Assembly: GCA_964354375.1 (NCBI GenBank) | Contig: CAYGZQ010000076.1 | Coordinates: 1 to 16,521, forward strand | From: CAYGZQ01 sp964354375 [NCBI: uncultured Planctomycetota bacterium] | GTDB taxonomy: Bacteria > JAJVIF01 > JAPKYR01 | Reading direction: 5' to 3' | DNA: 16,521 nucleotides | Shown here: in pieces, positions 1-8,035 of the stretch | Layout of the letters: every line of letters starts with the position of its first letter | Numbering within the stretch: position 1 is the stretch's first letter | Notes under the pieces: model-generated | What the model was told of the DNA's origin: nothing | Seen by the model: only the letters and a program-made list of their open reading frames with translations | Database searches by the model: none | Position numbers and translations under genes: made by a program

Positions 1-1
1 C

Positions 2-607
2 GTCGATCAGGTCAACTTTTCCGACGCGCTCGATGTCTGCGTTTTGTTCAATTATGTCTTCGTCATCAACTTCGGAAGCCAGATTCTCCCCGTGGATGTC
101 AGCGACCCGGCGAACCCGGTTACGTATTCCACGGTCACATCGGGTCAGAGCGGGTACGGAATGGACGCGGAGAACGGCTACCTGTACGTAGCGACAAACG
201 AGAAACCCAGGGTGTTCGATCTGAGCGACCCGTCGCACCCAGCCAATACGGGCGCCGATTTCGGAGCGAACTACTCATACGAGATCGATGCCGTCGGCGA
301 TCGGCTGTATGTAACCTACTGGTTCAACAACAGGTTCTCGATCTACACCCTCAGCGATCCGGCACAACCATCTTACATCGGAAGCTGGACATCCAACTCC
401 GGCCAGGATGCATCCGACCTCGTGATGTTCAACGGCTACCTGTATTTCGGGACCAACTATCACCACATCGAAGTTCTGAACGTGAACAACCCGTCGAACA
501 TTTTCGAGCTCGGGCAGGTGTCGACGGGCGGTCCCGACGGGATGGCGACCGACGGGAACTTCGTCTATTCCGCCGAGAACGAAGACGGGCTGAAGGTGAT
601 CCTGTAA
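2..607 (+). CDS. LVIVD-repeat beta-propeller protein, C-terminal part (5' end outside window)
   Basis: The reading frame is open from the window edge, so the N-terminus, any signal peptide and any catalytic domain are missing. The visible 201 residues hold repeated units of the LVIVD type (LPVDVSDPANPV, RVFDLSDPSHPA, FSIYTLSDPAQPS, IEVLNVNNPSNI), each a strand pair followed by an S/N-DP turn, expected to form blades of an extracytoplasmic beta-propeller. It aligns without gaps, at more than half identity by eye, with the C-terminus of the subtilase at 775-4362, and both end in the same GLK-aliphatic-IL tail. The whole gene may therefore be a second subtilase of the same architecture, but only the tail can be seen. 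Internal TTG codons such as the one at 44 are not starts. LVIVD propellers are usually taken as binding or scaffold modules; no enzymatic role is implied. Confidence 0.85.
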   Translation, partial: VDQVNFSDALDVCVLFNYVFVINFGSQILPVDVSDPANPVTYSTVTSGQSGYGMDAENGYLYVATNEKPRVFDLSDPSHPANTGADFGANYSYEIDAVGDRLYVTYWFNNRFSIYTLSDPAQPSYIGSWTSNSGQDASDLVMFNGYLYFGTNYHHIEVLNVNNPSNIFELGQVSTGGPDGMATDGNFVYSAENEDGLKVIL

Positions 608-610
608 GCG

Positions 611-641
611 AAATCGCCCGCAAGAATCAGGGGCGGGATTT
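611..641 (+). terminator. Imperfect hairpin after the first LVIVD gene, possible weak terminator
   Basis: Four nucleotides after the stop codon, 611-619 can pair with 631-641: five pairs, a two-base bulge and four G-C pairs, around an 11-nt loop. No T-run follows, so factor-independent termination is doubtful. Confidence 0.25.
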
Positions 642-645
642 CATC

Positions 646-651
646 TATAAT
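646..651 (+). promoter_or_regulatory. Candidate -10 box (TATAAT) upstream of the subtilase gene
   Basis: A perfect TATAAT lies in the gap between the two LVIVD genes. No good -35 hexamer is visible 16-18 nt upstream and no TGn extension precedes it. If used, the mRNA leader would be about 115 nt and would contain the competing stems at 684-724. Confidence 0.35.
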
Positions 652-697
652 AGGGGAAGGTAGTTTCAAGCGGTGGCGCGGCTTCGGACGGCTGAGA

Positions 698-724
698 CTG
701 TCCGATGTTTGTGTATACGGACAG
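698..724 (+). promoter_or_regulatory. Leader stem-loop before the subtilase gene
   Basis: CTGTCCG (698-704) pairs perfectly with CGGACAG (718-724) around a 13-nt loop. A further upstream CGGAC at about 684-689 could instead pair with the GTCCG at 700-704, giving two mutually exclusive stems. The structure ends about 40 nt before the ribosome binding site. A regulatory role is inference only. Confidence 0.3.
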
Positions 725-774
725 AGATGCCGGATCGCAGAAGCAGACGTCACCGTTGTTTTTGAGGATTTCAC

Positions 775-3700
775 ATGTCAACCCGCTTTCCGTCAGGCAA
801 GATATCGATTTCCCTCCTGCTCATCCTGCTTTTCCTTCTGTCGTGCAGCCGGTCCAATCCCGTGACCCCTTCGAGCGGTGGGGCATCGGATAATCTCCAG
901 GCCCCCTCGACCGACCTGCAGATCTCTGATCCCGCGCAGGCACAGAACTCTCGGACGCTGAATCCTGCAACTGCGCCGGATATCCCGCCCTATGCGCCCG
1001 ACGAAATTCTGGTTTCGCTGAAGGACGGCGCAGTCCCTGCGGGCGGACCCGGCAAGGCGACAGGCCCGATGGTCAATGCCGCGATCTCCTTCCTTGCGAA
1101 GCACGGATTGAGCCTCCGGAAAGCAATCGATGTCGGCAGAACGACCGTCTATCTGCTCAAAATACTGGACGGCTGCTCCGTCCCGGAGAAAATCCGGGAG
1201 CTCAAGGGGCTGCCCCAGGTCGACACTGTCGAGCCGAACATAACCTTTCAGTTCTGCGACGTACCGTATGCTCCGAACGATCCGCTGTGGGAGAATCCGA
1301 ACGACGCCGATGACGATCCGAGGACAAACGTGTTCGAGCAGTTCGGTCCGGCGAAGATGGGCGCCAGCACGGTCTGGAACGACACGAAAGGCGAGGGCAT
1401 TGTCGTCTGCATCATGGACACGGGCGTGCAGGTATGGCATCAGGACCTGGAAAACGTGATGTGGGTCAATGAGGACGAGATTCCCGACAACGGCATCGAC
1501 GACGACCTGAACGGCTATGTGGACGACATCTACGGCTGGGATATGCAGGAGGACGACAACGACATTACCGAGTACAACGGCGACCAGTGGTACCACGGTA
1601 CCGCATGCGCGGGGGTTGTGGCTGCCGAGCAGGACAATTCGCTCGGATGCAGCGGTATCGCCCCCCACGCCCGGATAATGGGCATCAAGATCGGGATGGG
1701 ATATTCATTTCTTTCCGAGATTCTCAACGGCATGATCTATGCTAGGAATAACGGCGCCGACATAGTCAGCATGTCTTTCAGTTCCACGGAGTACTCGGTG
1801 TTTCTGAAATACTCGATGGAGGCGGCATGGGACGATGGGCTTCTCATGGCTGCCGCCGCAGCCAATGACGACGTCACGACTCTCCACTACCCCGCCGCTT
1901 TCGACACCGTTATCTGTGTCGGCGGCACGTCCCCGTTCTGGAAACCCTGGAGCTACAAACCCATCGACGAAGTGCGAATCTCGAAGGCCGCCGGTTTCGA
2001 CTGGGGCTCCAACTACGGTCCCCAGCTCGAGATCATGGGCTTCGGCGAGGACTACATCACCACCCACGGCGGGAACGATCACAGCTACTGGGACGGGAAG
2101 AGTGATTACTTCTTCAGAGGGACATCGAATGCCACACCGTTTGTGGCCGGCGGACTTGCCCTGTTGAAGAGCGTCTTTCCGGAAGAGACAAACCAGTGGC
2201 TGCGAGACCGCGCGAAATACACAAGCGACGATCTTGACGTGCCGGGTTTCGACGAACAGACGGGCTGGGGCAGGATCAACGCGCTGAGGGCATGCTACGG
2301 TCCCGACAGGTATGCGGCCGAAGAAGACGAGGACGGGTTCGTGGACATAGCCGCCCACGACAACCAGGTGATCGACAGCATCCATGCGGTGATGGGCGAC
2401 TACGACGACACGGAAGACCTCTACAAATTCACCGCGACCGAGGATGGGAATCTGAATTTCTTCCTAGACATCTGGACCTGGGGCGAGAACCTCGATCTCA
2501 CGCTGTACAGCTCTCCGACATTGGCCCCGTCCACACAGATCGACCAGTCGGCGAAAGTCAATCATTGCTGGAGCTCGTTCGAGGTTGTCGGCGCCGAGTG
2601 CCACGCCGGGGAGACTTATTACGTGAAGGTGACCCCTGCGGCCTACGGCGACTCGACTTCTTACACTCTGAATGTTGAATACGTCCAGCCATATCTTGGC
2701 CTGACTGTGCACACCTATGAAACGCCTTTTGTCCATAAATCGGTGAATAATCTTCAGCTTGGCTATCTCGATTTCACATCAAGCCTGAGGACCCGGATCA
2801 CGAAGCTGATCTTCAGCGTCGGCGGGACCATGCCCGCGAACAAGATTACCAGTCTGAAGTTGTACAAGGATACGTACGCGAACGGATCACTCGACTGGAT
2901 CGACATCAAGATCGCGGACGCGAAACTGAACGGCACGAACCGCATCGTGTTCTCGAATCTGTACGAGGAGATCAGCGCCTCCATCAGTCCGACAAGGTAT
3001 TTTCTTACGGCGAACATCGCCGGCGTCGATGAGGACGCCACTTTCGACCTCGTCCTGACGAGCTACAAGGACGTGGAGACTTACGAGGGGATCGATATCG
3101 CGTACGATGCGTTCCCGTACACGATCGGACCGTTCGAGGTCGGCGTCGATATCGAGCCCCCGACCTGGGACACCACTGTGGGTGTCCAGTTCGCTCACCC
3201 CAGGTACGAAGGCGCCGCTGTTTTCTGGAACAACGCCACCGACGCGAGGACTCCCCCGGCGAAATACAACGTCTATTGGACTACGGAGCCTCCGATAAAC
3301 TTCACAACCGCTGAGCATGAGGACGCCGTGGGGTTCTGGGACGGCGGCGACTACGATCACATGTGGATCATCCCCGACCTCATCAATGATCAGGAATATT
3401 TCGTCGCCGTGAGAGCCGAGGACCAGGCGGGCAATGAAGACCTGAACGAAGTCTGTTTGTCGGTGATTGCCGGCGAGTTCTCCGATCCGGGATGGCCCCA
3501 GGTTGTCGGATCTCTGGACACGCCGGGCGACGCGAGAGAGGTCAAGGCCGATCCGGCACACCAGAGGGTGTTTGTCGCCGATGGGGACGGCGGCCTGCTG
3601 ATTGTCGATGTGAGCGATCCGACCGAGCCTGTGCTCAGCGCCACGGTCCCCGAGAGCGCGGTGAAGGGAGTCGATTACGACGGCACGTATGTCTACGGGG

Positions 3701-4362
3701 CGTACGCGTCGGGCCTGGTAATCATTGACCCGGACGCGGCGGAAGGTCCAGATATCCTCTCGACCGTCGATTTCAGCGACGCTTTGAGAGTTCTCGTTGT
3801 GAACAACTGGGCGTACGTGACGAAAAATGGGACGGCTCTTTTGCCGGTCGACGTAAGCGATCCGCATAACCCAGTCCCCTACCCCGCGGTGACGTCCGGC
3901 GATCGAGGCTACGCCCTTAACGAACAGAACGGCTACCTCTATGTCGCCACGTTCAGCAAGCCCAGGGTGTTCAGTCTCGCCGATCCCTCCGCTCCGGTCG
4001 AGGTGGCGAACAATTTCGGCGCCAACCAGGCTCACGACATCCTGCCGCTCGGCGACCGGCTCTACACGGCGTACTGGAATGACAAGAAATTCTCCATCTA
4101 CGATCTGACCGATCCCGCCCTGCCTGTCTACATCAACAACTGGGTGTCTGACTCCGGCTCGAACGGCTCGACAGTGGTCATGTTCAACGGCTACCTGTAT
4201 TTCGGCACGCAGGCGTGGGGGATCGAGGTGCTCGATGTCACGGACCCGATGTCGATCGTGCAGGTGGGCGAGATCGCGACCAACGGTCCGGACGGCATGG
4301 ACACCGACGGCAAGTTCATCTACTGCGCCGAGAACGAGCACGGCCTCAAAATCATTCTGTAA
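775..4362 (+). CDS. Subtilisin-like serine peptidase (S8) lipoprotein with PPC, Fn3-like and LVIVD propeller domains
   Basis: An exported protease of 1195 residues. Start: ATG with GAGG at 764-767, seven nt upstream. Residues 10-24 are a hydrophobic signal ending in lipobox LLSC (Cys24), so the mature protein is probably lipid-anchored. Residues about 70-160 resemble the I9/fervidolysin-type propeptide that guides folding. The S8 domain (about 165-510) shows the full triad: Asp215 in MDTGVQ, His274 in HGTACAG, Ser451 in GTSNATPFVAGG, with oxyanion Asn364. Residues about 520-640 look like a pre-peptidase C-terminal (PPC) domain (DTEDLYKF). An unassigned beta domain follows (about 640-785), then an Fn3-like domain (about 789-900) and five or more LVIVD blades (about 908-1195). 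The tail is paralogous to the truncated gene just upstream. Peptide-bond hydrolysis outside the cytoplasm is well supported; the substrate is unknown. A 145-nt non-coding gap before the 4375 repeat ends the unit. Confidence 0.93.
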   Translation: MSTRFPSGKISISLLLILLFLLSCSRSNPVTPSSGGASDNLQAPSTDLQISDPAQAQNSRTLNPATAPDIPPYAPDEILVSLKDGAVPAGGPGKATGPMVNAAISFLAKHGLSLRKAIDVGRTTVYLLKILDGCSVPEKIRELKGLPQVDTVEPNITFQFCDVPYAPNDPLWENPNDADDDPRTNVFEQFGPAKMGASTVWNDTKGEGIVVCIMDTGVQVWHQDLENVMWVNEDEIPDNGIDDDLNGYVDDIYGWDMQEDDNDITEYNGDQWYHGTACAGVVAAEQDNSLGCSGIAPHARIMGIKIGMGYSFLSEILNGMIYARNNGADIVSMSFSSTEYSVFLKYSMEAAWDDGLLMAAAAANDDVTTLHYPAAFDTVICVGGTSPFWKPWSYKPIDEVRISKAAGFDWGSNYGPQLEIMGFGEDYITTHGGNDHSYWDGKSDYFFRGTSNATPFVAGGLALLKSVFPEETNQWLRDRAKYTSDDLDVPGFDEQTGWGRINALRACYGPDRYAAEEDEDGFVDIAAHDNQVIDSIHAVMGDYDDTEDLYKFTATEDGNLNFFLDIWTWGENLDLTLYSSPTLAPSTQIDQSAKVNHCWSSFEVVGAECHAGETYYVKVTPAAYGDSTSYTLNVEYVQPYLGLTVHTYETPFVHKSVNNLQLGYLDFTSSLRTRITKLIFSVGGTMPANKITSLKLYKDTYANGSLDWIDIKIADAKLNGTNRIVFSNLYEEISASISPTRYFLTANIAGVDEDATFDLVLTSYKDVETYEGIDIAYDAFPYTIGPFEVGVDIEPPTWDTTVGVQFAHPRYEGAAVFWNNATDARTPPAKYNVYWTTEPPINFTTAEHEDAVGFWDGGDYDHMWIIPDLINDQEYFVAVRAEDQAGNEDLNEVCLSVIAGEFSDPGWPQVVGSLDTPGDAREVKADPAHQRVFVADGDGGLLIVDVSDPTEPVLSATVPESAVKGVDYDGTYVYGAYASGLVIIDPDAAEGPDILSTVDFSDALRVLVVNNWAYVTKNGTALLPVDVSDPHNPVPYPAVTSGDRGYALNEQNGYLYVATFSKPRVFSLADPSAPVEVANNFGANQAHDILPLGDRLYTAYWNDKKFSIYDLTDPALPVYINNWVSDSGSNGSTVVMFNGYLYFGTQAWGIEVLDVTDPMSIVQVGEIATNGPDGMDTDGKFIYCAENEHGLKIIL

Positions 4363-4374
4363 ACCGACTGTGGA

Positions 4375-4579
4375 CCGGTGGCGCCTACAAGCGAGTCCGC
4401 GAGCTTGTAGGCGTTTAGTATCATTCCTCGAGAAACCCGGGTGCCGGGCACAGACTGAATGAGTCTTCGAACGTGTCTGTGCCCGCTGTCTGTTATGGTG
4501 AAGGTCTGGGCGTATGGGCGATTAGCACGTTCGTTTGAAACGCCTACAAGCTCGCGGACTCGCTTGTAGGCGCCACCGG
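4375..4579. repeat. Nested inverted-repeat element (REP/BIME-like or MITE-like)
   Basis: The 42-nt arm 4375-4416 is the exact reverse complement of 4538-4579. Each arm is itself a hairpin: CGCCTACAAGC and GCTTGTAGGCG form a perfect 11-bp stem around a 10-nt loop. The 121-nt centre holds a third hairpin at 4446-4484. No ORF, T-run or obvious target-site duplication is seen. Two palindromes in opposite orientation is the layout of REP doublets mobilised by RAYT transposases, but no transposase lies in the window. It fills most of the 357-nt gap between the subtilase and permease genes. The remainder, 4580-4719, shows only a poor -10-like TATAGT at 4614-4619 and the ribosome binding site at 4705. 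Confidence 0.85.
4446..4484. repeat. Inner hairpin of the nested element
   Basis: GGGCACAGAC (4446-4455) and GTCTGTGCCC (4475-4484) are perfect 10-nt inverted repeats separated by 19 nt. Their sequence is unrelated to the outer arms, so this may be a separate repeat family or the core of the element. Confidence 0.75.
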
Positions 4580-4704
4580 CCGTTTCGGACTTTCCCGGTA
4601 GGTCCAGTTGGTCTATAGTATGAATGTGAGCGGTCCCGTGATCGCAACCTTGTTTCACATTTTGTTGTCTAAACTGCTGAAGAGAAAGGAATCATCTCCG
4701 TCCC

Positions 4705-4710
4705 GGAGGT
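4705..4710 (+). promoter_or_regulatory. Ribosome binding site GGAGGT fixing a GTG start
   Basis: A full Shine-Dalgarno sequence lies nine nt before GTG 4720. No ATG is in frame nearby, so this site decides the start of the permease-like gene. Confidence 0.75.
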
Positions 4711-4719
4711 AGACATCGA

Positions 4720-5559
4720 GTGTATCCTCCTCACAGAGATTTCTCCGAGAACAACATTTACCTTCAATGGCTGCATCGAAGGTTTGCGCAGCCGCTGAGG
4801 ATCAACCGCTTCCTCATCAAGTACCTTTGGGGCGCGATGGTCGTTTTTGTCATCTTCTATGACGACCATTTCTTCCCAGGACTCGAGTACATACTGGGTA
4901 TCGCAGGCTTCATGCTGACCGGTGTTCCGATCATCTTCACGCTGCTGTATTTTCTCTACTACACTCCGATGGCGATCCACGAAGACGCAAGGTCCTCCAC
5001 GCTGGATTTCATTTTCGCGTCGCCTGTCCCGACCGGCGAGATCGTGTCCAATCTGAGACGGTTCATGGCGATCCAGAGCATACGCATCTGCATTCCATCC
5101 TTTGCATGGATTGTGGCGATGTTTCTGAGGGAATGGGCGCAGAGCGGTATGCCCTCGTGGTATTGGTCGGACTTGACCGACTGGCAGAATCTGGGACCGA
5201 TCGTTTTCATATCCATCACGGTGATATCGTTGTGGTGGATGATCCTCGAAGTCGGCATGGTGTCGGCGGCGCTGCCCAGGTACGTGACCGTCACGGGCAT
5301 GATGTTTCTCCTCTGGATCGTGCCGGTCCTCGTGCTCATCTTCTGGGGAGGCTACTGGGTCGCGTACCATCATTGCCGGTTCTGGCACGGGGTGATTCTC
5401 GGTGGGCAGGAATATGGAGGGCACTCTCATGACTGGGAGTGGAACAGTCTCCCTTACTGGGTCATGGGATACTACTCGGTGCTCATGACCACTGCGGCGT
5501 TCGTCCCGTTCCTCCTGACGCGGAAGCTGATGGACCTCAGGCGCGGTGGACGATGGTAG
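4720..5559 (+). CDS. ABC-2-type transporter permease-like membrane protein, orphan
   Basis: 279 residues with six predicted membrane helices, roughly at 31-47, 57-83, 117-136, 157-185, 189-215 and 246-268. The stretch from residue 89 (DARSSTLDFIFASPVPTGEI) matches the cytoplasmic loop typical of ABC-2 permeases, where an acidic/GTL segment leads to an (A/S)PV(S/P)..EI motif before the third helix. Such proteins form export channels with a separate ATPase, but no ATP-binding protein is encoded in the window, and the gene stands alone between a repeat element and a lipoprotein gene. The loop between helices 5 and 6 is rich in His, Trp and acidic residues (His217, 218, 223, 235, 237; Cys219), which is unusual and could bind metal. 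Family assignment is moderately sure; the substrate is unknown. Confidence 0.8.
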   Translation: MYPPHRDFSENNIYLQWLHRRFAQPLRINRFLIKYLWGAMVVFVIFYDDHFFPGLEYILGIAGFMLTGVPIIFTLLYFLYYTPMAIHEDARSSTLDFIFASPVPTGEIVSNLRRFMAIQSIRICIPSFAWIVAMFLREWAQSGMPSWYWSDLTDWQNLGPIVFISITVISLWWMILEVGMVSAALPRYVTVTGMMFLLWIVPVLVLIFWGGYWVAYHHCRFWHGVILGGQEYGGHSHDWEWNSLPYWVMGYYSVLMTTAAFVPFLLTRKLMDLRRGGRW

Positions 5560-5616
5560 CGGTCTGTCCTCCCCTGCAGTCCCCCCAAGACGGGATAGTC
5601 GCCACACGTTGTATCA

Positions 5617-5625
5617 TGCTATAAT
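5617..5625 (+). promoter_or_regulatory. Extended -10 promoter (TGcTATAAT) for the first family lipoprotein
   Basis: TG, one base, then a perfect TATAAT at 5620-5625. No convincing -35 is present, which extended -10 promoters tolerate. The predicted leader is about 55 nt. Confidence 0.55.
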
Positions 5626-5686
5626 TCACCTTTAGAAAAAGATCGGTCTCGAGCATCTCACTGCGATTCTGTGGAGGCGACTGAAA

Positions 5687-7831
5687 ATGAATCGATGGTT
5701 GGGTCCTTTCGCAACGCTTGTCCTTGCGGCGATGATCGCTGTCGGTTGTTCGGACGGGAATGACAGTCCGCTTGCGGCAACCGCCGGTCCCGGAAATCCG
5801 AAGCTGACTGCTGACGTCGGGCAGCCGCAAATGCATTTATGGGGTTACTACACCGTCTACATGGACCTCGCGAGCGGCAGGGTTGAAGCGATCCCCATGC
5901 GTAACGCGACGGGTGTTGAGCCGAGCCCGTGGAATGTCGCCAATTTCATAAACGGCAACCCCGCAAACCTCTCGTTTCACATCAACAAGACGATTGTCGG
6001 CGATGACGGCATCGATGTCGACATCGACGTCAGCATCACCCACCCGTTTCCGGGGATGAGCCAGTACAACGGCTACGATGTCCGCGGGATATTCATCGGC
6101 GACGGCCACGGCACGCTGGAATACAGTGGTCTGAGGTATGCGGTTAGAGGCGTCGATCAGTACCTGGGTATGCCACCTGACCCTTGGGCACCGGATGGTT
6201 ACACCCGCTGGTGGAACCCGGATGAATTCCCCCATCCCGGCATCCTTGGCTATACAAAGGGCATTTTCGCAACACCGGGCTATCAGGGATCGGCCACCTT
6301 GAACCCCTACATGTACTTCGCGGACGGCCTCGGCGCCGAGGCCGACCTGATGGAGTTCCTCGTGTCGACCGGGAACCACGGGGTGTTCAGCGCAGGGAAA
6401 AAGAACACGCGCAACTACCGGATCAATTTCCCTACGCCCACACCGAACGTGAAGTTCAATTATGCGATCGTTGCGAGCTGGGAGGGTGAGGATATCCACC
6501 CGGCGAACGGCTCCGAGGCGATGGGTATCACCGCGGAAGTGACCGACAGTCTCTACTATGTCGACCCAACCGATTGGGGTGGCGACCTTATCCTCGATCT
6601 CGGCGTATTCGACTGGAGCGGCCAGCTCTCTTTGGCCCAGACCGAATACAGGATCAAGATCGAGTCCGACTTAATCGACGGGATATACGAGTTGACCGAC
6701 GAAGAGATGGCACAGGCTCCCCCGTACGGACCGTATCCCACTTACCATGTCGAGATTCCCGTCACCCACCTGACCGGCACGGAAGGGAATGAGTACTGGG
6801 TTATCATTGAGTATGCCGATCTGGACTACAGCAATGAGTTTGATATTCCCAACGACGCATGGAGCGAACCGCTCGCCGCTCTCTTCCGCGACGACGTGTA
6901 TGTTTCCGACACGCCGTACAATACTCCGCCCGTCGTGGATTCGGGTGTCGACGGGGACGACACTCCTCACATTCTGATGACCGAGACATATTCGGTGACG
7001 GCTCACGACGATGACGGCGATCCTCTCAGTTATTCGTGGACGGTCAGCGACACTTCCGGCCCCCTCAGCGACTATGACGGCGTTCCCGGCGACGGCAACG
7101 GAAATCTCGATGTCGACTGGGCGGCAATCGGCGCGAACATCGAGGATGTGTTCGACATCGACTGCGAAGTTGACGACGGCATCGATAGTGTCCCGGCGAC
7201 GACTCTCACCGTCACCGCGACCAATGTGCTTTGGGAGGACGACATGGAATCGGGCCAGGGCGACTGGCTGACTTTCCATTCCGGAAACGGTGTCGGCTGG
7301 CAGATCGTGTCGGGCGGGAACGACGGTCACTGGTGGCACTCAAACGGCGGCAACACCTACCTTGTGCAGCCGGATTGCGCGAGGCTGTACACGCCTGAGA
7401 TAACGATTCCATCCGGGGCCGGCACGTGTTACGTTCAGATTTTCCATACGGTCAGGGGCTATTTCTGGTCAAACACCATCACCCAGGGCGCAATGGTAAC
7501 GGCCTCATATGACGATGGAACATCGTTCGATACCACGTACAAACCCCCGGTCGTCTCAGGAGAGCAGTACACTAACGAGACCTATCCGTATCAGAACACG
7601 TATTTCTACGGCCTGTGCAACGGGGGCTGCAATTACGGCGGCCCCGGCTCGATGTTGTGCTGGGGATGGAGAGTCTGGGCGAACAGCCATGTCACCAACA
7701 CAACCAACACCATGAACTACTCTCCCTACGCCGGCGATACGATCCGGGTTGGGTTCATATTCGCGTCGGGCATCTATAACGGCAGTTATTACTGGGGTCT
7801 CGACGATGTCAAGGTAATTGCCGAACCGTAG
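5687..7831 (+). CDS. Large lipoprotein of unrecognised family, PKD/Ig-like and jelly-roll C-terminus (paralogue of 13944-15998)
   Basis: 714 residues. ATG with GGAGG at 5673-5677, nine nt upstream. The signal peptide ends in lipobox AVGC (Cys21), predicting an envelope lipoprotein. Residues about 45-410 form a domain shared with the 13944 gene, with landmarks MHLWGYYTVYMD, VDIDVSITHPFPGM, GYTRWWN, NPYMYFADGL, NTRNYRINFP and YAIVASWEGEDIHPAN. I do not recognise the family. Residues about 413-513 look PKD/Ig-like (VTAHDDDGDPLSYSW). Residues about 516-714 open with DDMESGQGDW and resemble the lectin- or MAM-like jelly-rolls seen at the ends of secreted proteins. Tyr, Asp, Gly and Trp are abundant, as in carbohydrate-binding surface proteins, but binding is inference. 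Transcribed alone, with its own promoter and a terminator at 7882. Confidence 0.9.
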   Translation: MNRWLGPFATLVLAAMIAVGCSDGNDSPLAATAGPGNPKLTADVGQPQMHLWGYYTVYMDLASGRVEAIPMRNATGVEPSPWNVANFINGNPANLSFHINKTIVGDDGIDVDIDVSITHPFPGMSQYNGYDVRGIFIGDGHGTLEYSGLRYAVRGVDQYLGMPPDPWAPDGYTRWWNPDEFPHPGILGYTKGIFATPGYQGSATLNPYMYFADGLGAEADLMEFLVSTGNHGVFSAGKKNTRNYRINFPTPTPNVKFNYAIVASWEGEDIHPANGSEAMGITAEVTDSLYYVDPTDWGGDLILDLGVFDWSGQLSLAQTEYRIKIESDLIDGIYELTDEEMAQAPPYGPYPTYHVEIPVTHLTGTEGNEYWVIIEYADLDYSNEFDIPNDAWSEPLAALFRDDVYVSDTPYNTPPVVDSGVDGDDTPHILMTETYSVTAHDDDGDPLSYSWTVSDTSGPLSDYDGVPGDGNGNLDVDWAAIGANIEDVFDIDCEVDDGIDSVPATTLTVTATNVLWEDDMESGQGDWLTFHSGNGVGWQIVSGGNDGHWWHSNGGNTYLVQPDCARLYTPEITIPSGAGTCYVQIFHTVRGYFWSNTITQGAMVTASYDDGTSFDTTYKPPVVSGEQYTNETYPYQNTYFYGLCNGGCNYGGPGSMLCWGWRVWANSHVTNTTNTMNYSPYAGDTIRVGFIFASGIYNGSYYWGLDDVKVIAEP

Positions 7832-7881
7832 AAGGGATACACGCTGCGGCGGTAGTGACTTCAGAAGCATCGACAGAAAAA

Positions 7882-7911
7882 CGCCCGATCGAAATGATCG
7901 GGCGGTTTTTT
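7882..7911 (+). terminator. Bidirectional factor-independent terminator between convergent units
   Basis: A perfect 9-bp stem (7882-7890 with 7896-7904) and a 5-nt loop is followed by a T-run at 7906-7911 and preceded by AAAAA at 7877-7881. It can therefore end both the lipoprotein transcript (plus) and the tRNA transcript (minus), which meet here. Confidence 0.9.
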
Positions 7912-7913
7912 CT

Positions 7914-8008
<95 letters not shown>

Positions 8009-8035
8009 ACGCCTCGTCAGGGCTTCGGCCGCAGG

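Noticed and set aside
2887-4341. 484-codon ORF on the minus strand
   Set aside because: It is antisense to the subtilase, whose catalytic and repeat motifs are unmistakable. The Arg/Val/His-rich translation is a typical antisense shadow in GC-rich DNA.
4375-4579. CRISPR array
   Set aside because: Only two copies, in opposite orientation and each self-complementary; there are no regularly spaced direct repeats or cas genes.
4669-5607. 312-codon ORF on the minus strand
   Set aside because: Antisense to the six-helix permease-like gene, extremely rich in Arg, His, Pro and Glu with no domain; the plus-strand gene has a consensus ribosome site.
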